From JACQFZ01 sp045810625 (GTDB taxonomy: Bacteria; Pseudomonadota; Gammaproteobacteria; Acidiferrobacterales; Sulfurifustaceae), in NCBI GenBank assembly GCA_045810625.1, contig JBJMVQ010000067.1, forward strand, positions 1-36,834: DNA of 36,834 nt, in the 5' to 3' direction. Of this stretch, positions 1 to 8,066 are shown in pieces (positions within the stretch are counted from its first letter, which is position 1; the number at the start of each line of letters is the position of its first letter). A program made the position numbers and the translations under genes. The notes under the pieces were generated by a model. It saw only the letters and a list, made by a program, of their open reading frames with translations. It made no database searches and had not been told where the DNA came from.

Positions 1-455
1 CAAATCCCCGTAGAGCCAGCCGAGCACCGGAACCGCTCCCGGTGGGTTTCGCTCGACCGTGTTCGAGCCCGAGCGCGCGCTGTTGTCTTCTTGCGCGCCG
101 GCGAGTTGGGCGAGCGTCCGGGAGCGGTGAGGAGCGCAGGGAACCGCCCCCTCCTTGGACAAAAATATATTATTAAACGGGGCGGCGCAGCGACCGGGGT
201 CGCCTTTTCTTTGGCTACTTTCTTTTGGCGAAGCAAAAGAAAGTAGCTTGCGGTGGGTCAACCACCCACAAGTTAATTTATTATCTCGACCACCGCGCGA
301 AGCGCGTCGACTATCGACAGGCCCTCAACCTTCCACCCTCACCCTAGCCCTCTCCCTAGAAGGGAGTGGGAACCAGAAAAAACGACAGCTAGCGTAGCGT
401 GCGCCATGCGCACGATCAATCGATGTAGGTTGGGCGAGATCGCGCGCAACCGCGC
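1..455. repeat. Non-coding repeat-rich segment downstream of hisA
   Basis: No open frame here looks like a real protein. The segment is a mosaic of intergenic repeats. An 11-bp inverted repeat (accgctcccgg at 32-42, ccgggagcggt at 118-128) encloses the left part. A 14-bp-arm hairpin lies at 214-247. A third motif near 341-370 (ctctccct / agggagtggg) resembles a common proteobacterial intergenic palindrome. In betaproteobacteria hisF normally follows hisA directly; it is not present in these 455 bases, so the his operon is interrupted here or continues beyond the window. Confidence 0.6.
214..247. repeat. Perfect hairpin repeat, 14-bp arms
   Basis: The arms gctactttcttttg (214-227) and caaaagaaagtagc (234-247) are perfect inverted copies separated by a 6-nt loop. 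This CTTTCTTTTGG...CAAAAGAAAG motif is, from memory, a frequent dispersed intergenic element in Beta- and Gammaproteobacteria. It lacks a U-tract immediately after the stem, so it is not a convincing intrinsic terminator for hisA. Confidence 0.75.
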
Positions 456-1199
456 CTACTTACACAACTCATCCGCCAGCTTCTGCGCCGCCTTGAAATC
501 GAGCGTGCCCTCGTAGAGCGCGCGGCCGACGACGGCACCGACGATGCCGCTGTCCGCAATGCCGCAGACGGCGCGGATGTCGTCGAGATTGCTGATGCCG
601 CCGGACGCGATTACCGGAATCGAGATCGCATTCGCGAGCTTGAGCGTGGCTTCGACGTTGACGCCGGTCATCATGCCGTCGCGTCCGATATCGGTGTAGA
701 TAATCGCCTCGACGCCGTCGTTCTGGTATTTCTTCGCGAGATCGATGACGTCGTGCCCGGAAAGCTTCGACCAACCGTCGATCGCGACTTTTCCGTCTTT
801 CGCGTCGAGCCCGACGATGATGCGTCCTGGGAATTCGGCGCAGACGTCACTCACGAAATGCGGCGCATTCACCGCCTTCGTCCCGAGGATCACGTAACGT
901 ACGCCGCAATCGAGATAGGTCTGAATCGTCTCTTCGTCGCGGATTCCTCCGCCGACTTGCACCGGCAGATTCGGGAACTCGCGCGCGATCGCCTCGACGG
1001 CATCGGCATTCACCGGCGACCCGGCGATCGCACCGTTTAGATCGACCACGTGCAAACGCTTGGCGCCCGCCTCGATCCAGCGGCGTGCGGTCGCGAGCGG
1101 GTCGTCCGAAAAGACCGTGGCTTCGTTCATGCGTCCCTGGCGCAGGCGCACGCACTTGCCGTCTTTCAGATCGATGGCGGGGATGATCTGCAGTGGCAT
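456..1199 (-). CDS. hisA: Phosphoribosylformimino-5-aminoimidazole carboxamide ribotide isomerase HisA
   Basis: Cytoplasmic (beta/alpha)8-barrel isomerase of histidine biosynthesis. It converts ProFAR to PRFAR by an Amadori rearrangement, the step before HisFH. The protein is 247 aa, the normal family length. The two catalytic aspartates are visible as D10 (IIPAIDLKDGKCVRL) and D132 (VGLDAKDGKVA). The phosphate-binding glycine motifs QVGGGIR (residues 81-87) and ASGGIS in the second half are intact. It is the last his gene in the window and follows hisH after 71 bp, so it is probably co-transcribed with hisGDCBH. The expected next gene, hisF, is not seen downstream. Confidence 0.97.
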   Translation of the reverse strand: MPLQIIPAIDLKDGKCVRLRQGRMNEATVFSDDPLATARRWIEAGAKRLHVVDLNGAIAGSPVNADAVEAIAREFPNLPVQVGGGIRDEETIQTYLDCGVRYVILGTKAVNAPHFVSDVCAEFPGRIIVGLDAKDGKVAIDGWSKLSGHDVIDLAKKYQNDGVEAIIYTDIGRDGMMTGVNVEATLKLANAISIPVIASGGISNLDDIRAVCGIADSGIVGAVVGRALYEGTLDFKAAQKLADELCK

Positions 1200-1270
1200 G
1201 GCGCAAAGCTTCTAATAGTAGTTAGCGGCTACCCGATGTCGGCTTCGTTCCGCCGCGTCTCCCCGGCGGC

Positions 1271-1909
1271 CTACGCCTCTCCGTTCCAGTCGACGAAATT
1301 CGCAAGGAGCCGAAGTCCGGCTTGCTGGCTCTTCTCGGGGTGGAACTGTACGGCGAAGATATTCGCACGCGCCGCCGCCGAGGTAAACCGCACGCCGTAA
1401 TCTGTCGTGCCCGCAACCGCGGCTGGATCGGCCGTGTCGGCGTAATAGCTGTGCACGAAATAGAACCGGGCCGCGTCGGGAATGCCGCGCCAAAGGGGGT
1501 GCGGGCGCGACTGATATACCTGGTTCCAACCCATGTGCGGCACTTTCAAGGAAGCGCCTTGGTCGCGCGGCGGTACGAACCGGCGCACGCGGCCCGGCAA
1601 CACGCCGAGACCCGGGGTGCCGCCGCCCTCGTCGCTCGATTCGTAAAGCGCCTGCAGGCCGAGACACAAGCCGAGGAACGGCTTGTCGCGCAACGCGTCG
1701 GCGAGCGCCCCACGCATTTCGGAATCGTCAAGCGCGCGCATGCATCCGACGATGGCGCCTTGTCCGGGAAAGACGACGCGATCGGCCTCGCGCACGTCGG
1801 CCGCCCGAGTGGCGAGACGCACGTCGGCCTTCGGCGCGACGTGCTCGATCGCTTTGCAGACGGAACGGAGATTCCCCATTCCGTAATCGATGACCGCAAC
1901 GCGGGTCAT
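1271..1909 (-). CDS. hisH: Imidazole glycerol phosphate synthase glutaminase subunit HisH
   Basis: Class I glutamine amidotransferase subunit. It hydrolyses glutamine and channels ammonia to HisF, which forms imidazole glycerol phosphate and AICAR. The protein is 212 aa from the ATG at 1909, the start that gives the canonical N-terminus VAVIDYGMGNL. The longer open frame upstream runs into hisB and is rejected. The catalytic triad is visible: nucleophile C82 in GLCLGLQ, and H190 and E192 in QFHPEKSQ. Its obligate partner hisF is not in this window. It lies 14 bp after hisB, in the same operon. Confidence 0.96.
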   Translation of the reverse strand: MTRVAVIDYGMGNLRSVCKAIEHVAPKADVRLATRAADVREADRVVFPGQGAIVGCMRALDDSEMRGALADALRDKPFLGLCLGLQALYESSDEGGGTPGLGVLPGRVRRFVPPRDQGASLKVPHMGWNQVYQSRPHPLWRGIPDAARFYFVHSYYADTADPAAVAGTTDYGVRFTSAAARANIFAVQFHPEKSQQAGLRLLANFVDWNGEA

Positions 1910-1923
1910 GAATGCTTTTCTCG

Positions 1924-2517
1924 CTACAGCGTACCCTTGGTCGACGGCACCGCCTGGCCGACACGCGCATCCAGCTCGAGCGCGGCGCGCAGCGCCCGGC
2001 CGAACGCCTTGAAGACGGTCTCGGCGACGTGGTGCGCATTCTTGCCGCGCAGGCAATCGATGTGCAGCGTCACCTGTGCGTGATTGGCGAAGCCCTGGAA
2101 GAATTCATGGAACAGGTCGACGTCGAAGTCGTTGATGCGCGCGCGCGGAAATTCCACGCCGTACTCCAGGCCCGGACGGCCGGAGAAGTCGATCACGACG
2201 CGCGACAGCGCTTCATCGAGCGGTACGTAGGCGTGCCCGTAGCGCCGGATGCCCTGCTTCGCCCCGACGGCCTTGGCAACCGCCTGACCGAGCGTGATGC
2301 CGATATCTTCGACCGTGTGATGCGCGTCGATGTGCAGATCGCCGCGTGCTTCGATCGCGATGTCGATCAACCCATGGCGCGCGACCTGATCCAGCATGTG
2401 TTCGAGGAACGGCAGTCCGGTGTCGAGTTTGGACGTGCCTTGCCCGTCCAGATTGACCGTGACGGCGATCCGGGTCTCTTTGGTTTCGCGGCTGACGCTG
2501 GCGCTGCGCTCTGGCAC
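1924..2517 (-). CDS. hisB: Imidazoleglycerol-phosphate dehydratase HisB
   Basis: Monofunctional IGPD, a manganese enzyme that dehydrates imidazole glycerol phosphate to imidazole acetol phosphate. The metal-binding histidine clusters DAHHTVEDIGI and KNAHHVAETVFKA and the motif LPFLEHML are intact. I chose the GTG at 2517 (197 aa) because it gives the usual family length, leaves 44 bp after hisC and has a GGAA Shine-Dalgarno-like element 6 nt upstream. An ATG at 2586 would add a non-conserved extension overlapping hisC. There is no fused HisB-N phosphatase domain, unlike the bifunctional E. coli enzyme, so histidinol-phosphatase must be encoded elsewhere. Confidence 0.95.
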   Translation of the reverse strand: MPERSASVSRETKETRIAVTVNLDGQGTSKLDTGLPFLEHMLDQVARHGLIDIAIEARGDLHIDAHHTVEDIGITLGQAVAKAVGAKQGIRRYGHAYVPLDEALSRVVIDFSGRPGLEYGVEFPRARINDFDVDLFHEFFQGFANHAQVTLHIDCLRGKNAHHVAETVFKAFGRALRAALELDARVGQAVPSTKGTL

Positions 2518-2561
2518 GATAAATTCCGGGCGTGATGCGAAAGATGGTATCACAGTGGATA

Positions 2562-3662
2562 CTAACCGACCGCGCGGCCGCCGCAAGCTTTCTGCAACGC
2601 CGCCAGAAACGCCCGGTTTTCGTCCGGTGTCCCCACCGTAACGCGCAGGCAGCCGCGCAGCACGCCGCCGGCCCCATCGAGATTCTTAATAAGGATACCG
2701 TCATCCCGCAGCGCCGCATGCACCTCCGCCGCCCTGCCGCCGCTCACCCGAAACAACAGGAAGTTCGTGCGGCTCGGCCACGCCTCGACACCTGGCACTT
2801 GCCTCAGCGCTTCGTATAGCCGCTCGCGCTCGCCAGTTATTTCGCGGCACTGTCCGGCGAAGGTCTCATCCTGGGCGAGCGCAAACTCGGCGCTCGCTTG
2901 CGTCAAGCTATTGATGTTGTACGGCAGCCGGACTTTATCGAACTCGCCGAGCGCCGCCGGCGCACCGATCAATATGCCGAGCCGAAGGCCGGCCAAGCCC
3001 TGTTTGGAAAGCGTCCGCATGACGAGCAGGTTCGGGTAGCGGGCGAGGCGATCCATGAAGCTCGCACGGGCAAATGCATGATACGCCTCGTCGACGACCA
3101 CCAGTCCGGGGCTCGCTTCGAGCAGCGCTTCCATCGCTCGCGCGTCAAAGAGATTGCCTGTCGGGTTGTTTGGATACGAAAGAAAAATCACTGCCGGCCG
3201 ATGTGCCGCGACGGCCGCGAGCATGGCAGCGCGATCGAGCCCGAAGTCCGCAGCGAGCGGCACGCCGACGAAGCGAACGCCGCACGCGATGGCAATCTGC
3301 TCGTACATGACGAACGTCGGCACCGGAGCGAGCACGACCGCGTCGGGGCGCGCAAGCGCCATGACGATCATCTGGATCAGCTCGTCGGAGCCGTTGCCGA
3401 GCAGAATGTCTGCCGCGGCCGGCACCGCGAGCGCTTCGCGCAGCCGCGCCTTGAGCTGCCGCGCGCTCGGGTCGGGATAACGATTGACGTCGAGCGCGCG
3501 CAGCCGTTCGAGCCACGCCGGCTTGAGCGACTCGGGCCACGGATACGGGCTCTCCATGGCATCGAGCTTGATCAGGCCGCGCGCGTCGGGCACGTGATAG
3601 CTCTTCAGCGCCTGGACTTCGGGCCGAATCAGCCGGCGGAGGATGTCGTCGATGTTTGCCAT
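2562..3662 (-). CDS. hisC: Histidinol-phosphate aminotransferase HisC
   Basis: PLP-dependent fold-type I aminotransferase, converting imidazole acetol phosphate and glutamate to histidinol phosphate. The protein is 366 aa from the ATG at 3662. Visible features are the PLP-lysine K220 in RTLSKQGLAGLRLG, the cofactor-contacting aspartate in VVVDEAYHAF (residues 188-197), the NNPTG motif (165-169) and the C-terminal arginine region RGCLRVTVGTPDENR. It lies between hisD and hisB, but it is separated from hisD by a 250-bp spacer filled with 9-nt-periodic repeats. That could reduce read-through or give it its own promoter. Confidence 0.96.
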   Translation of the reverse strand: MANIDDILRRLIRPEVQALKSYHVPDARGLIKLDAMESPYPWPESLKPAWLERLRALDVNRYPDPSARQLKARLREALAVPAAADILLGNGSDELIQMIVMALARPDAVVLAPVPTFVMYEQIAIACGVRFVGVPLAADFGLDRAAMLAAVAAHRPAVIFLSYPNNPTGNLFDARAMEALLEASPGLVVVDEAYHAFARASFMDRLARYPNLLVMRTLSKQGLAGLRLGILIGAPAALGEFDKVRLPYNINSLTQASAEFALAQDETFAGQCREITGERERLYEALRQVPGVEAWPSRTNFLLFRVSGGRAAEVHAALRDDGILIKNLDGAGGVLRGCLRVTVGTPDENRAFLAALQKACGGRAVG

Positions 3663-3912
3663 TGGATTTTTGAACCGCAGAGGACGCAAAGGACGCGGAG
3701 GATCTAAATTAATCTAACGGTAGCCAGAATAACGAGAATCCCCCAAAGCGTTCGATGCGCAATAACCACCAATTCTTCGCTCTCCTCTGCGTCCTCCGCG
3801 TCCTTTGCGGTTAAAACGAATATTTCAGAGTTTCCTTAAAATCAATCCTTAGCGTCCTTGGCGTCCTTTGCGGTTCAATTTATTCCTTAAGCCTTCTTCC
3901 CGCTCTCCGCGG
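3663..3912. repeat. hisD-hisC spacer with three copies of the 9-nt-periodic repeat
   Basis: The spacer holds no gene. It carries one copy in plus orientation (3673-3702, core cgcagaggacgcaaagg) and two in the opposite orientation (3781-3812 and 3846-3878, core tccgcgtcctttgcgg). The unit is about 9 nt, roughly (A/G)AGGACGCN, repeated three times and bordered by aaccgc/gcggtt. The first two copies face each other and could form a long imperfect hairpin in the his mRNA. The same family recurs in three prp-operon spacers. Confidence 0.8.
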
Positions 3913-5220
3913 TTAGTCTTTCTTTATGCGGTACTCCGCCGACTTCGCGTGCGCCGGCAACCCCTCGCTGCGCGCGAGCGTCGCGGCGACGCGCCCGAGC
4001 CGTGACGCCGCGGCCGGCGAGCACAGGATGAGGCTCGTGCGCTTCTGGAAGTCGTAAACACCGAGCGGCGACGAGAACCGCGCCGTCCCCGAGGTCGGCA
4101 GCACGTGGTTCGGCCCGGCGCAATAGTCACCCAGCACTTCGGCCGTGTGGCGACCGAGGAAAATCGCCCCGGCATGACGGATGCGCGGCGCGAGGTCGAG
4201 CGCATTGTCCACGGAAAGCTCCAGGTGCTCGGGCGCGATACGATTCGCGAGCGCGATGGCTTCGTCGACATCGCGCACGCTAATCAGCGCACCGCGGCTC
4301 TCGAGTGACTCAGCGATGATGTCGCGCCGTTCCATGGTCGGCAACAGCCGGTCGATCGCCGCCTGGACTTTGCGTGCGTAGCCATCGGCCCAGGTAACGA
4401 GCAGCGCCTGCGAATCCGGTCCGTGCTCCGCCTGCGAGAACAGATCCATCGCGACCCACTCCGGGTCGGTAGCGCCGTCGCACAGCACCAGAATTTCCGA
4501 AGGGCCGGCGATCATGTCGATATCGACGATTCCGTACACCTGGCGCTTTGCTTCCGAAACGTACTGGTTGCCCGGTCCGACGATTTTGTCGACGCGTGGA
4601 ATCGTCGCGGTTCCATAAGCGAGCGCACCAACGGCCTGCGCGCCGCCGATCGTGAAGAATCGATCCACGCCGGCGAGCGCGGCGGCCGCAAGCACCATCT
4701 CATTCAGCTCACCGCCCGGCGCGGGCGACGTCATCACCAGCTCGCCGACGCCGGCGACTTTCGCGGGGATCACATTCATGAGCACCGAGGATGGATACGC
4801 GGCGCGCCCGCCGGGTGCGTATAGGCCGACGCGGTCGAGCGGCGTCACTTGCTGCCCGAGCAGCGTGCCGTCGGCTTCCTGGTAGCGCCACGATTCGGCT
4901 TTCTGGTGCTCGTGGTACCGGCGGATACGCGCCGCGGCTTCGTCCAGGGCGGTACGCGCCTCTCGCGCCAACCCGTCATATGCAGCTTGCAGCCGCGAGC
5001 GCGGGATCTCGAGCGCGGCGATGGAGTTTGCCGGATGCCGGTCGAAACGGCGCGTGTAATCGACGACGGCGCTGTCGCCGTTCGCGCGGACCGCGGCGAG
5101 GATTTCGGCGACGACGCCCGGCACGTTCGGATCGATCGTCGTACCGCGATCCAGCAGGCGCGCGAGCGTTTCGGCGAAACCGGCGTCGCGGCTGTCGAGC
5201 AACGGCACGCGCAGCGCCAT
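3913..5220 (-). CDS. hisD: Histidinol dehydrogenase HisD
   Basis: Zinc- and NAD-dependent enzyme for the last two steps of histidine biosynthesis, from histidinol via histidinal to histidine. It is 435 aa from the ATG at 5220, which lies 2 bp after hisG and gives the family-typical N-terminus. Conserved stretches include KIVGPGNQYV, IAGPSEILVL, the zinc and catalytic region SQAEHGPDSQ, RIAPEHLEL and the C-terminal DYCAGPNHVLPTSGTAR. The 5' extension of the open frame reads through hisG in another frame and is not real. The next gene, hisC, follows after a repeat-filled spacer. Confidence 0.96.
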   Translation of the reverse strand: MALRVPLLDSRDAGFAETLARLLDRGTTIDPNVPGVVAEILAAVRANGDSAVVDYTRRFDRHPANSIAALEIPRSRLQAAYDGLAREARTALDEAAARIRRYHEHQKAESWRYQEADGTLLGQQVTPLDRVGLYAPGGRAAYPSSVLMNVIPAKVAGVGELVMTSPAPGGELNEMVLAAAALAGVDRFFTIGGAQAVGALAYGTATIPRVDKIVGPGNQYVSEAKRQVYGIVDIDMIAGPSEILVLCDGATDPEWVAMDLFSQAEHGPDSQALLVTWADGYARKVQAAIDRLLPTMERRDIIAESLESRGALISVRDVDEAIALANRIAPEHLELSVDNALDLAPRIRHAGAIFLGRHTAEVLGDYCAGPNHVLPTSGTARFSSPLGVYDFQKRTSLILCSPAAASRLGRVAATLARSEGLPAHAKSAEYRIKKD

Positions 5221-5222
5221 GG

Positions 5223-5867
5223 CTACCTCACCGCCTGCTGCAACCGCTCGACGATCGGCTGTAACGCCGCGCGCTTGAGCTTCATCGACGCGCGATTCGC
5301 GACCAGCCACGCGCTGACGTCGGCGATGCGCTCCACTTCGACGAGCCCGTTGGCTTTCAGCGTCTGCCCGGTGCTGACGAGATCGACGATGCGATCCGAG
5401 AGCCCCACGAGGGGCGCGAGTTCCATCGAGCCATAAAGCTTGATGATGTCGGTCTGGATGCCCTTGGCGGCGAAGTGACGTTGCGTGATGCGCGGATACT
5501 TGGTCGCCACGCGCACGCGCGTCCACGCCTCGGGATTGTCTTGCGACGCGAGCGTCGCCGGCTCCGCCACCATCAGATGACAACGGGCGATCTTGAGGTC
5601 GAGCAGCTCGTAGAGACCGTCGCCGTCGTACTCCATCAAGACGTCTTTTCCGGCGATGCCGAGATCGACGGCGCCGAACTGGACGTAGGTGGGAACGTCC
5701 TGCGCGCGGATGACGACGAGCTTCACGTCCGGGCGGTTGGTCGCGAGCACGAGCTTGCGGCTCGCCGTCACGTCTTCGACGGGCTCGATGCCCGCGGCTG
5801 CGAGCAGCGGCAGACTGTCTTCCAGAATGCGCCCCTTCGAGAGCGCGATCTGTACCGCGGCGGTCAT
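5223..5867 (-). CDS. hisG: ATP phosphoribosyltransferase, short-form catalytic subunit HisG
   Basis: First committed enzyme of histidine biosynthesis, condensing ATP and PRPP. At 214 aa it is the short form, which lacks the C-terminal regulatory domain and in known systems needs HisZ for activity and histidine feedback. No hisZ lies in the window. The N-terminus (IALSKGRILEDSLPLL) and the PRPP-binding region near the end (LVSTGQTLKANGL) are typical. The ATG at 5867 begins 1 bp after the murA stop codon, so hisG is probably translated from a murA-his transcript. This murA-hisG junction is characteristic of betaproteobacteria. Confidence 0.95.
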   Translation of the reverse strand: MTAAVQIALSKGRILEDSLPLLAAAGIEPVEDVTASRKLVLATNRPDVKLVVIRAQDVPTYVQFGAVDLGIAGKDVLMEYDGDGLYELLDLKIARCHLMVAEPATLASQDNPEAWTRVRVATKYPRITQRHFAAKGIQTDIIKLYGSMELAPLVGLSDRIVDLVSTGQTLKANGLVEVERIADVSAWLVANRASMKLKRAALQPIVERLQQAVR

Positions 5868-5868
5868 T

Positions 5869-7179
5869 TCAGTCGTCCTGCGCTCCCGCGACCGCGCGAT
5901 ATTCCGCCGCAGCGGAGCGCGGCCCTGGGACGCGGCGGATGCGCGCACCAAGCGCGGCGAGCTTCTCTTCGATCATTTCGTAGCCACGGTCGATGTGATA
6001 AATACGCTCGACGCTCGTTTCACCGTCGGCGACGAGGCCGGCAAGCGCGAGGCAGGCCGAGGCGCGCAGATCGGTCGCCATCACCGGCGCTGCGGTAAGG
6101 CGCGGCACGCCGCGCACGAACGCGGTCGTGCCTTTCAACTCGATTTGCGCGCCCATGCGCTGCAGCTCCTGCACGTGCATGAACCGGTTTTCGAACACCG
6201 TCTCGGTGATGCTGCTGCTGCCGTCGGCAATCGCGTTCAACGCCACGAACTGCGCCTGCATGTCCGTCGGGAACGCCGGGTACGGCGCCGTGCGCACGTC
6301 GATCGCGCGCGGCCGTTCCCCCTTCATATCGAGCCGCACCCAGTCCGCGCCGGTTTCGATGTGTGCGCCGGCTTCGCGCAGTTTCTCGATGACGGCGAAA
6401 AGCAGATCGGGGCGCGTGTTGCGGAGCCGAACCTCCCCGCCCGTCATTGCGCCGGCGACCAGATACGTGCCGGTCTCGATGCGGTCGGGGATCACGTCGT
6501 GCTGCGCGCTGTGGAGGCGCTCGACGCCTTCGATTGTGATCTCGTCGGTACCGGCGCCGCGAACACGCGCGCCCATCGCATTGAGGCATTGCGCGAGGTC
6601 GACGACCTCCGGTTCGCGCGCGGCGTTCTCGATGACCGTGGTCCCGTCCGCAAGTGCGGCGGCCATCATGATATTTTCCGTCCCGGTCACGGAAACGATA
6701 TCCATATATACACGCGCTCCGCGCAGCCGCTTCGCGCGCGCGTGTATGTACCCGCCCTCGAGCGAAATCTCGGCGCCCATCGCCTGCAAACCCTTGATAT
6801 GCAGGTTGACCGGGCGCGACCCGATGGCGCAGCCTCCCGGCAGCGAGACCTCGGCTTCGCCGAAGCGGGCGACCAGCGGACCGAGCACGAGGATCGACGC
6901 GCGCATGGTTTTCACGAGTTCGTACGGGGCGCGCACCGACGTGATCTGGCTCGCGTCCGCCTCGATCACCATCTTCTCGTCAACGACGAAGCGCACGCCC
7001 ATGCGGCCGAGCAGTACCATCGCGGTCGTAATATCCTGCAAGTGCGGAACATTGCCGATGCGCACGGGCTCGGTCGTCAACAGCGAAGCGACCAGCAACG
7101 GCAAGGCGGCGTTTTTGGCGCCGGAAATGCGGATTTCTCCGCGCAGCGGAAGACCGCCGGTAACAATGAGCCTGTCCAT
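5869..7179 (-). CDS. murA: UDP-N-acetylglucosamine 1-carboxyvinyltransferase MurA
   Basis: Cytosolic enzyme of peptidoglycan synthesis; it transfers enolpyruvate from PEP to UDP-GlcNAc. It is 436 aa. K22 and N23 lie in RISGAKNAALPLL. The catalytic loop cysteine is C117 in LPGGCAIGSRPVNLH, so the usual fosfomycin-reactive residue is present rather than the resistant Asp variant. Upstream is the terminator of grxD, so murA needs its own promoter in the short spacer 7180-7223. A TATATA element lies only a few bases before the ATG, and a 7-bp-arm hairpin (gtcggcg / cgccgac, 7199-7215) lies just upstream. It probably leads the his operon. Confidence 0.97.
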   Translation of the reverse strand: MDRLIVTGGLPLRGEIRISGAKNAALPLLVASLLTTEPVRIGNVPHLQDITTAMVLLGRMGVRFVVDEKMVIEADASQITSVRAPYELVKTMRASILVLGPLVARFGEAEVSLPGGCAIGSRPVNLHIKGLQAMGAEISLEGGYIHARAKRLRGARVYMDIVSVTGTENIMMAAALADGTTVIENAAREPEVVDLAQCLNAMGARVRGAGTDEITIEGVERLHSAQHDVIPDRIETGTYLVAGAMTGGEVRLRNTRPDLLFAVIEKLREAGAHIETGADWVRLDMKGERPRAIDVRTAPYPAFPTDMQAQFVALNAIADGSSSITETVFENRFMHVQELQRMGAQIELKGTTAFVRGVPRLTAAPVMATDLRASACLALAGLVADGETSVERIYHIDRGYEMIEEKLAALGARIRRVPGPRSAAAEYRAVAGAQDD

Positions 7180-7223
7180 TCTTATATAGTCACGTTGGGT
7201 CGGCGCATCGCCGACTTCCGCCG

Positions 7224-7256
7224 AAAAAAAACAAGGCTGCCGGGCGGCAGCCTTGT
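7224..7256 (-). terminator. Intrinsic terminator after grxD
   Basis: A perfect stem with 11-bp arms (acaaggctgcc at 7231-7241, ggcagccttgt at 7246-7256) and a 4-nt loop is followed, in the minus-strand transcript, by an eight-base U-tract (aaaaaaaa at 7224-7231 on the plus strand). It lies 24-56 bp past the grxD stop codon and should separate ibaG-grxD from murA-his. Confidence 0.9.
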
Positions 7257-7279
7257 CACGCTACGTTGCAGTTTGCTGC

Positions 7280-7597
7280 TCAGGCGGCCTGGGCCTTCGC
7301 GACCAGCTGCTGCAATTCGCCCTTGCGGTACAGCTCGGTCATGATGTCGCAGCCGCCCACCAGCTCGCCGTTGATGTAAAGCTGCGGAAAGGTCGGCCAG
7401 TTCGAGTAGGCTTTGACGCCTTGGCGGACGTCCTCGTCGGCCAGCACGTCGAAGGTCGAATACTTTGCGCCCACCGCCTTGAGCAGTTTGACCGCTTGCG
7501 CCGAGAAACCGCACATGGGCGCATCCGGCGATCCCTTCATATATAGGACAATCTTGTCCGATCCCAGCTGCTGTTTAATCTTCGCGTTAACGTCCAC
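7280..7597 (-). CDS. grxD: Monothiol glutaredoxin, Grx4/GrxD type
   Basis: Small cytosolic CGFS-type glutaredoxin that binds a glutathione-ligated 2Fe-2S cluster and takes part in Fe-S trafficking rather than disulphide reduction. It is 105 aa. The CGFS motif is at residues 29-32 (PMCGFSAQAV), with the conserved KGSPDAP before it, WPTFPQLYINGELVGG in the middle and GGCDI at the glutathione site. It lies 40 bp downstream of ibaG. Grx4 and BolA proteins form heterodimers in known systems, so the pair is likely functional as well as co-transcribed. A strong terminator follows. Confidence 0.95.
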   Translation of the reverse strand: MDVNAKIKQQLGSDKIVLYMKGSPDAPMCGFSAQAVKLLKAVGAKYSTFDVLADEDVRQGVKAYSNWPTFPQLYINGELVGGCDIMTELYRKGELQQLVAKAQAA

Positions 7598-7637
7598 AAT
7601 TCACTCCGTACTTCTCTGGCTAACAGGTAAAGTCGCG

Positions 7638-7868
7638 TTACGCCTCTATCTGATCCGGCGTAAGCGTCCGCAAGGACAGCGCGTGTATCTCCGCCCGCAT
7701 CTTATCGCCGAGCGCTGCGTACACCATCTGGTGTTGCTGGAGCATGCTCTTCCCGGCGAATTGCTTGGCGACGATAACCGCCTCGAAGTGATGTCCGTCG
7801 CCGGCCACTTCGGCCCGCGCGCCCGGAAGCCCCTGCTCGATCAACCGCTTGATATCTTCGGGCTGCAT
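7638..7868 (-). CDS. ibaG: BolA-family protein, IbaG type
   Basis: BolA-like protein of 76 aa, a partner of monothiol glutaredoxins. The class II KH-like core is visible (GDGHHFEAVIVAKQFAGKS, then QQHQMVYAALGDKM...EIHALSL), including the HHF histidine and the late histidine in EIHAL used in cluster binding. In E. coli the orthologue lies between mlaB and murA. Here it keeps the link to murA, with grxD added, but is separated from the mla/ABC-2 block by the 13-gene accessory cluster. A candidate sigma70 promoter lies directly upstream (7877-7904). Confidence 0.92.
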   Translation of the reverse strand: MQPEDIKRLIEQGLPGARAEVAGDGHHFEAVIVAKQFAGKSMLQQHQMVYAALGDKMRAEIHALSLRTLTPDQIEA

Positions 7869-7876
7869 GGGAACTA

Positions 7877-7904
7877 ATTATCGGGCCATTTGACGGCATT
7901 GCAA
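7877..7904 (-). promoter_or_regulatory. Candidate sigma70 promoter for ibaG-grxD
   Basis: On the minus strand TTGCAA (7899-7904) and GATAAT (7877-7882) are separated by 16 bp. The predicted start point would fall within a few bases of the ibaG ATG at 7868, implying a very short or absent leader. Motif inspection only. Confidence 0.35.
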
Positions 7905-8005
7905 GAGCGGCGGATATCACCACGCCGTTCGACCGACGGCGGGCGGCAAAATTCGTGGGCACGCTTTAACCGACGGCGCCTCAAGGGCTTCGACGCCGCT
8001 CTTGC
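7901..8005. repeat. 12-bp inverted repeat at the ibaG edge of the accessory cluster
   Basis: gcaagagcggcg (7901-7912) and cgccgctcttgc (7994-8005) are perfect inverted copies 81 bp apart, within the 198-bp non-coding spacer between the ferredoxin gene and ibaG. The spacer also repeats accgacggcg twice. No clear intrinsic terminator was seen for the ferredoxin operon in this spacer. The inverted repeat may be a long-range stem or a scar of the insertion. Confidence 0.5.
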
Positions 8006-8066
8006 GAGACTGCCGGGCCGACCGGCGGGAGGACTGTGCTGGGCGCGACGGGCCCAACTGTTTTCA

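Noticed and set aside
155..397. 80-codon open frame in the repeat segment downstream of hisA
   Set aside because: It covers the hairpin and other intergenic repeats and has no homology-like pattern.
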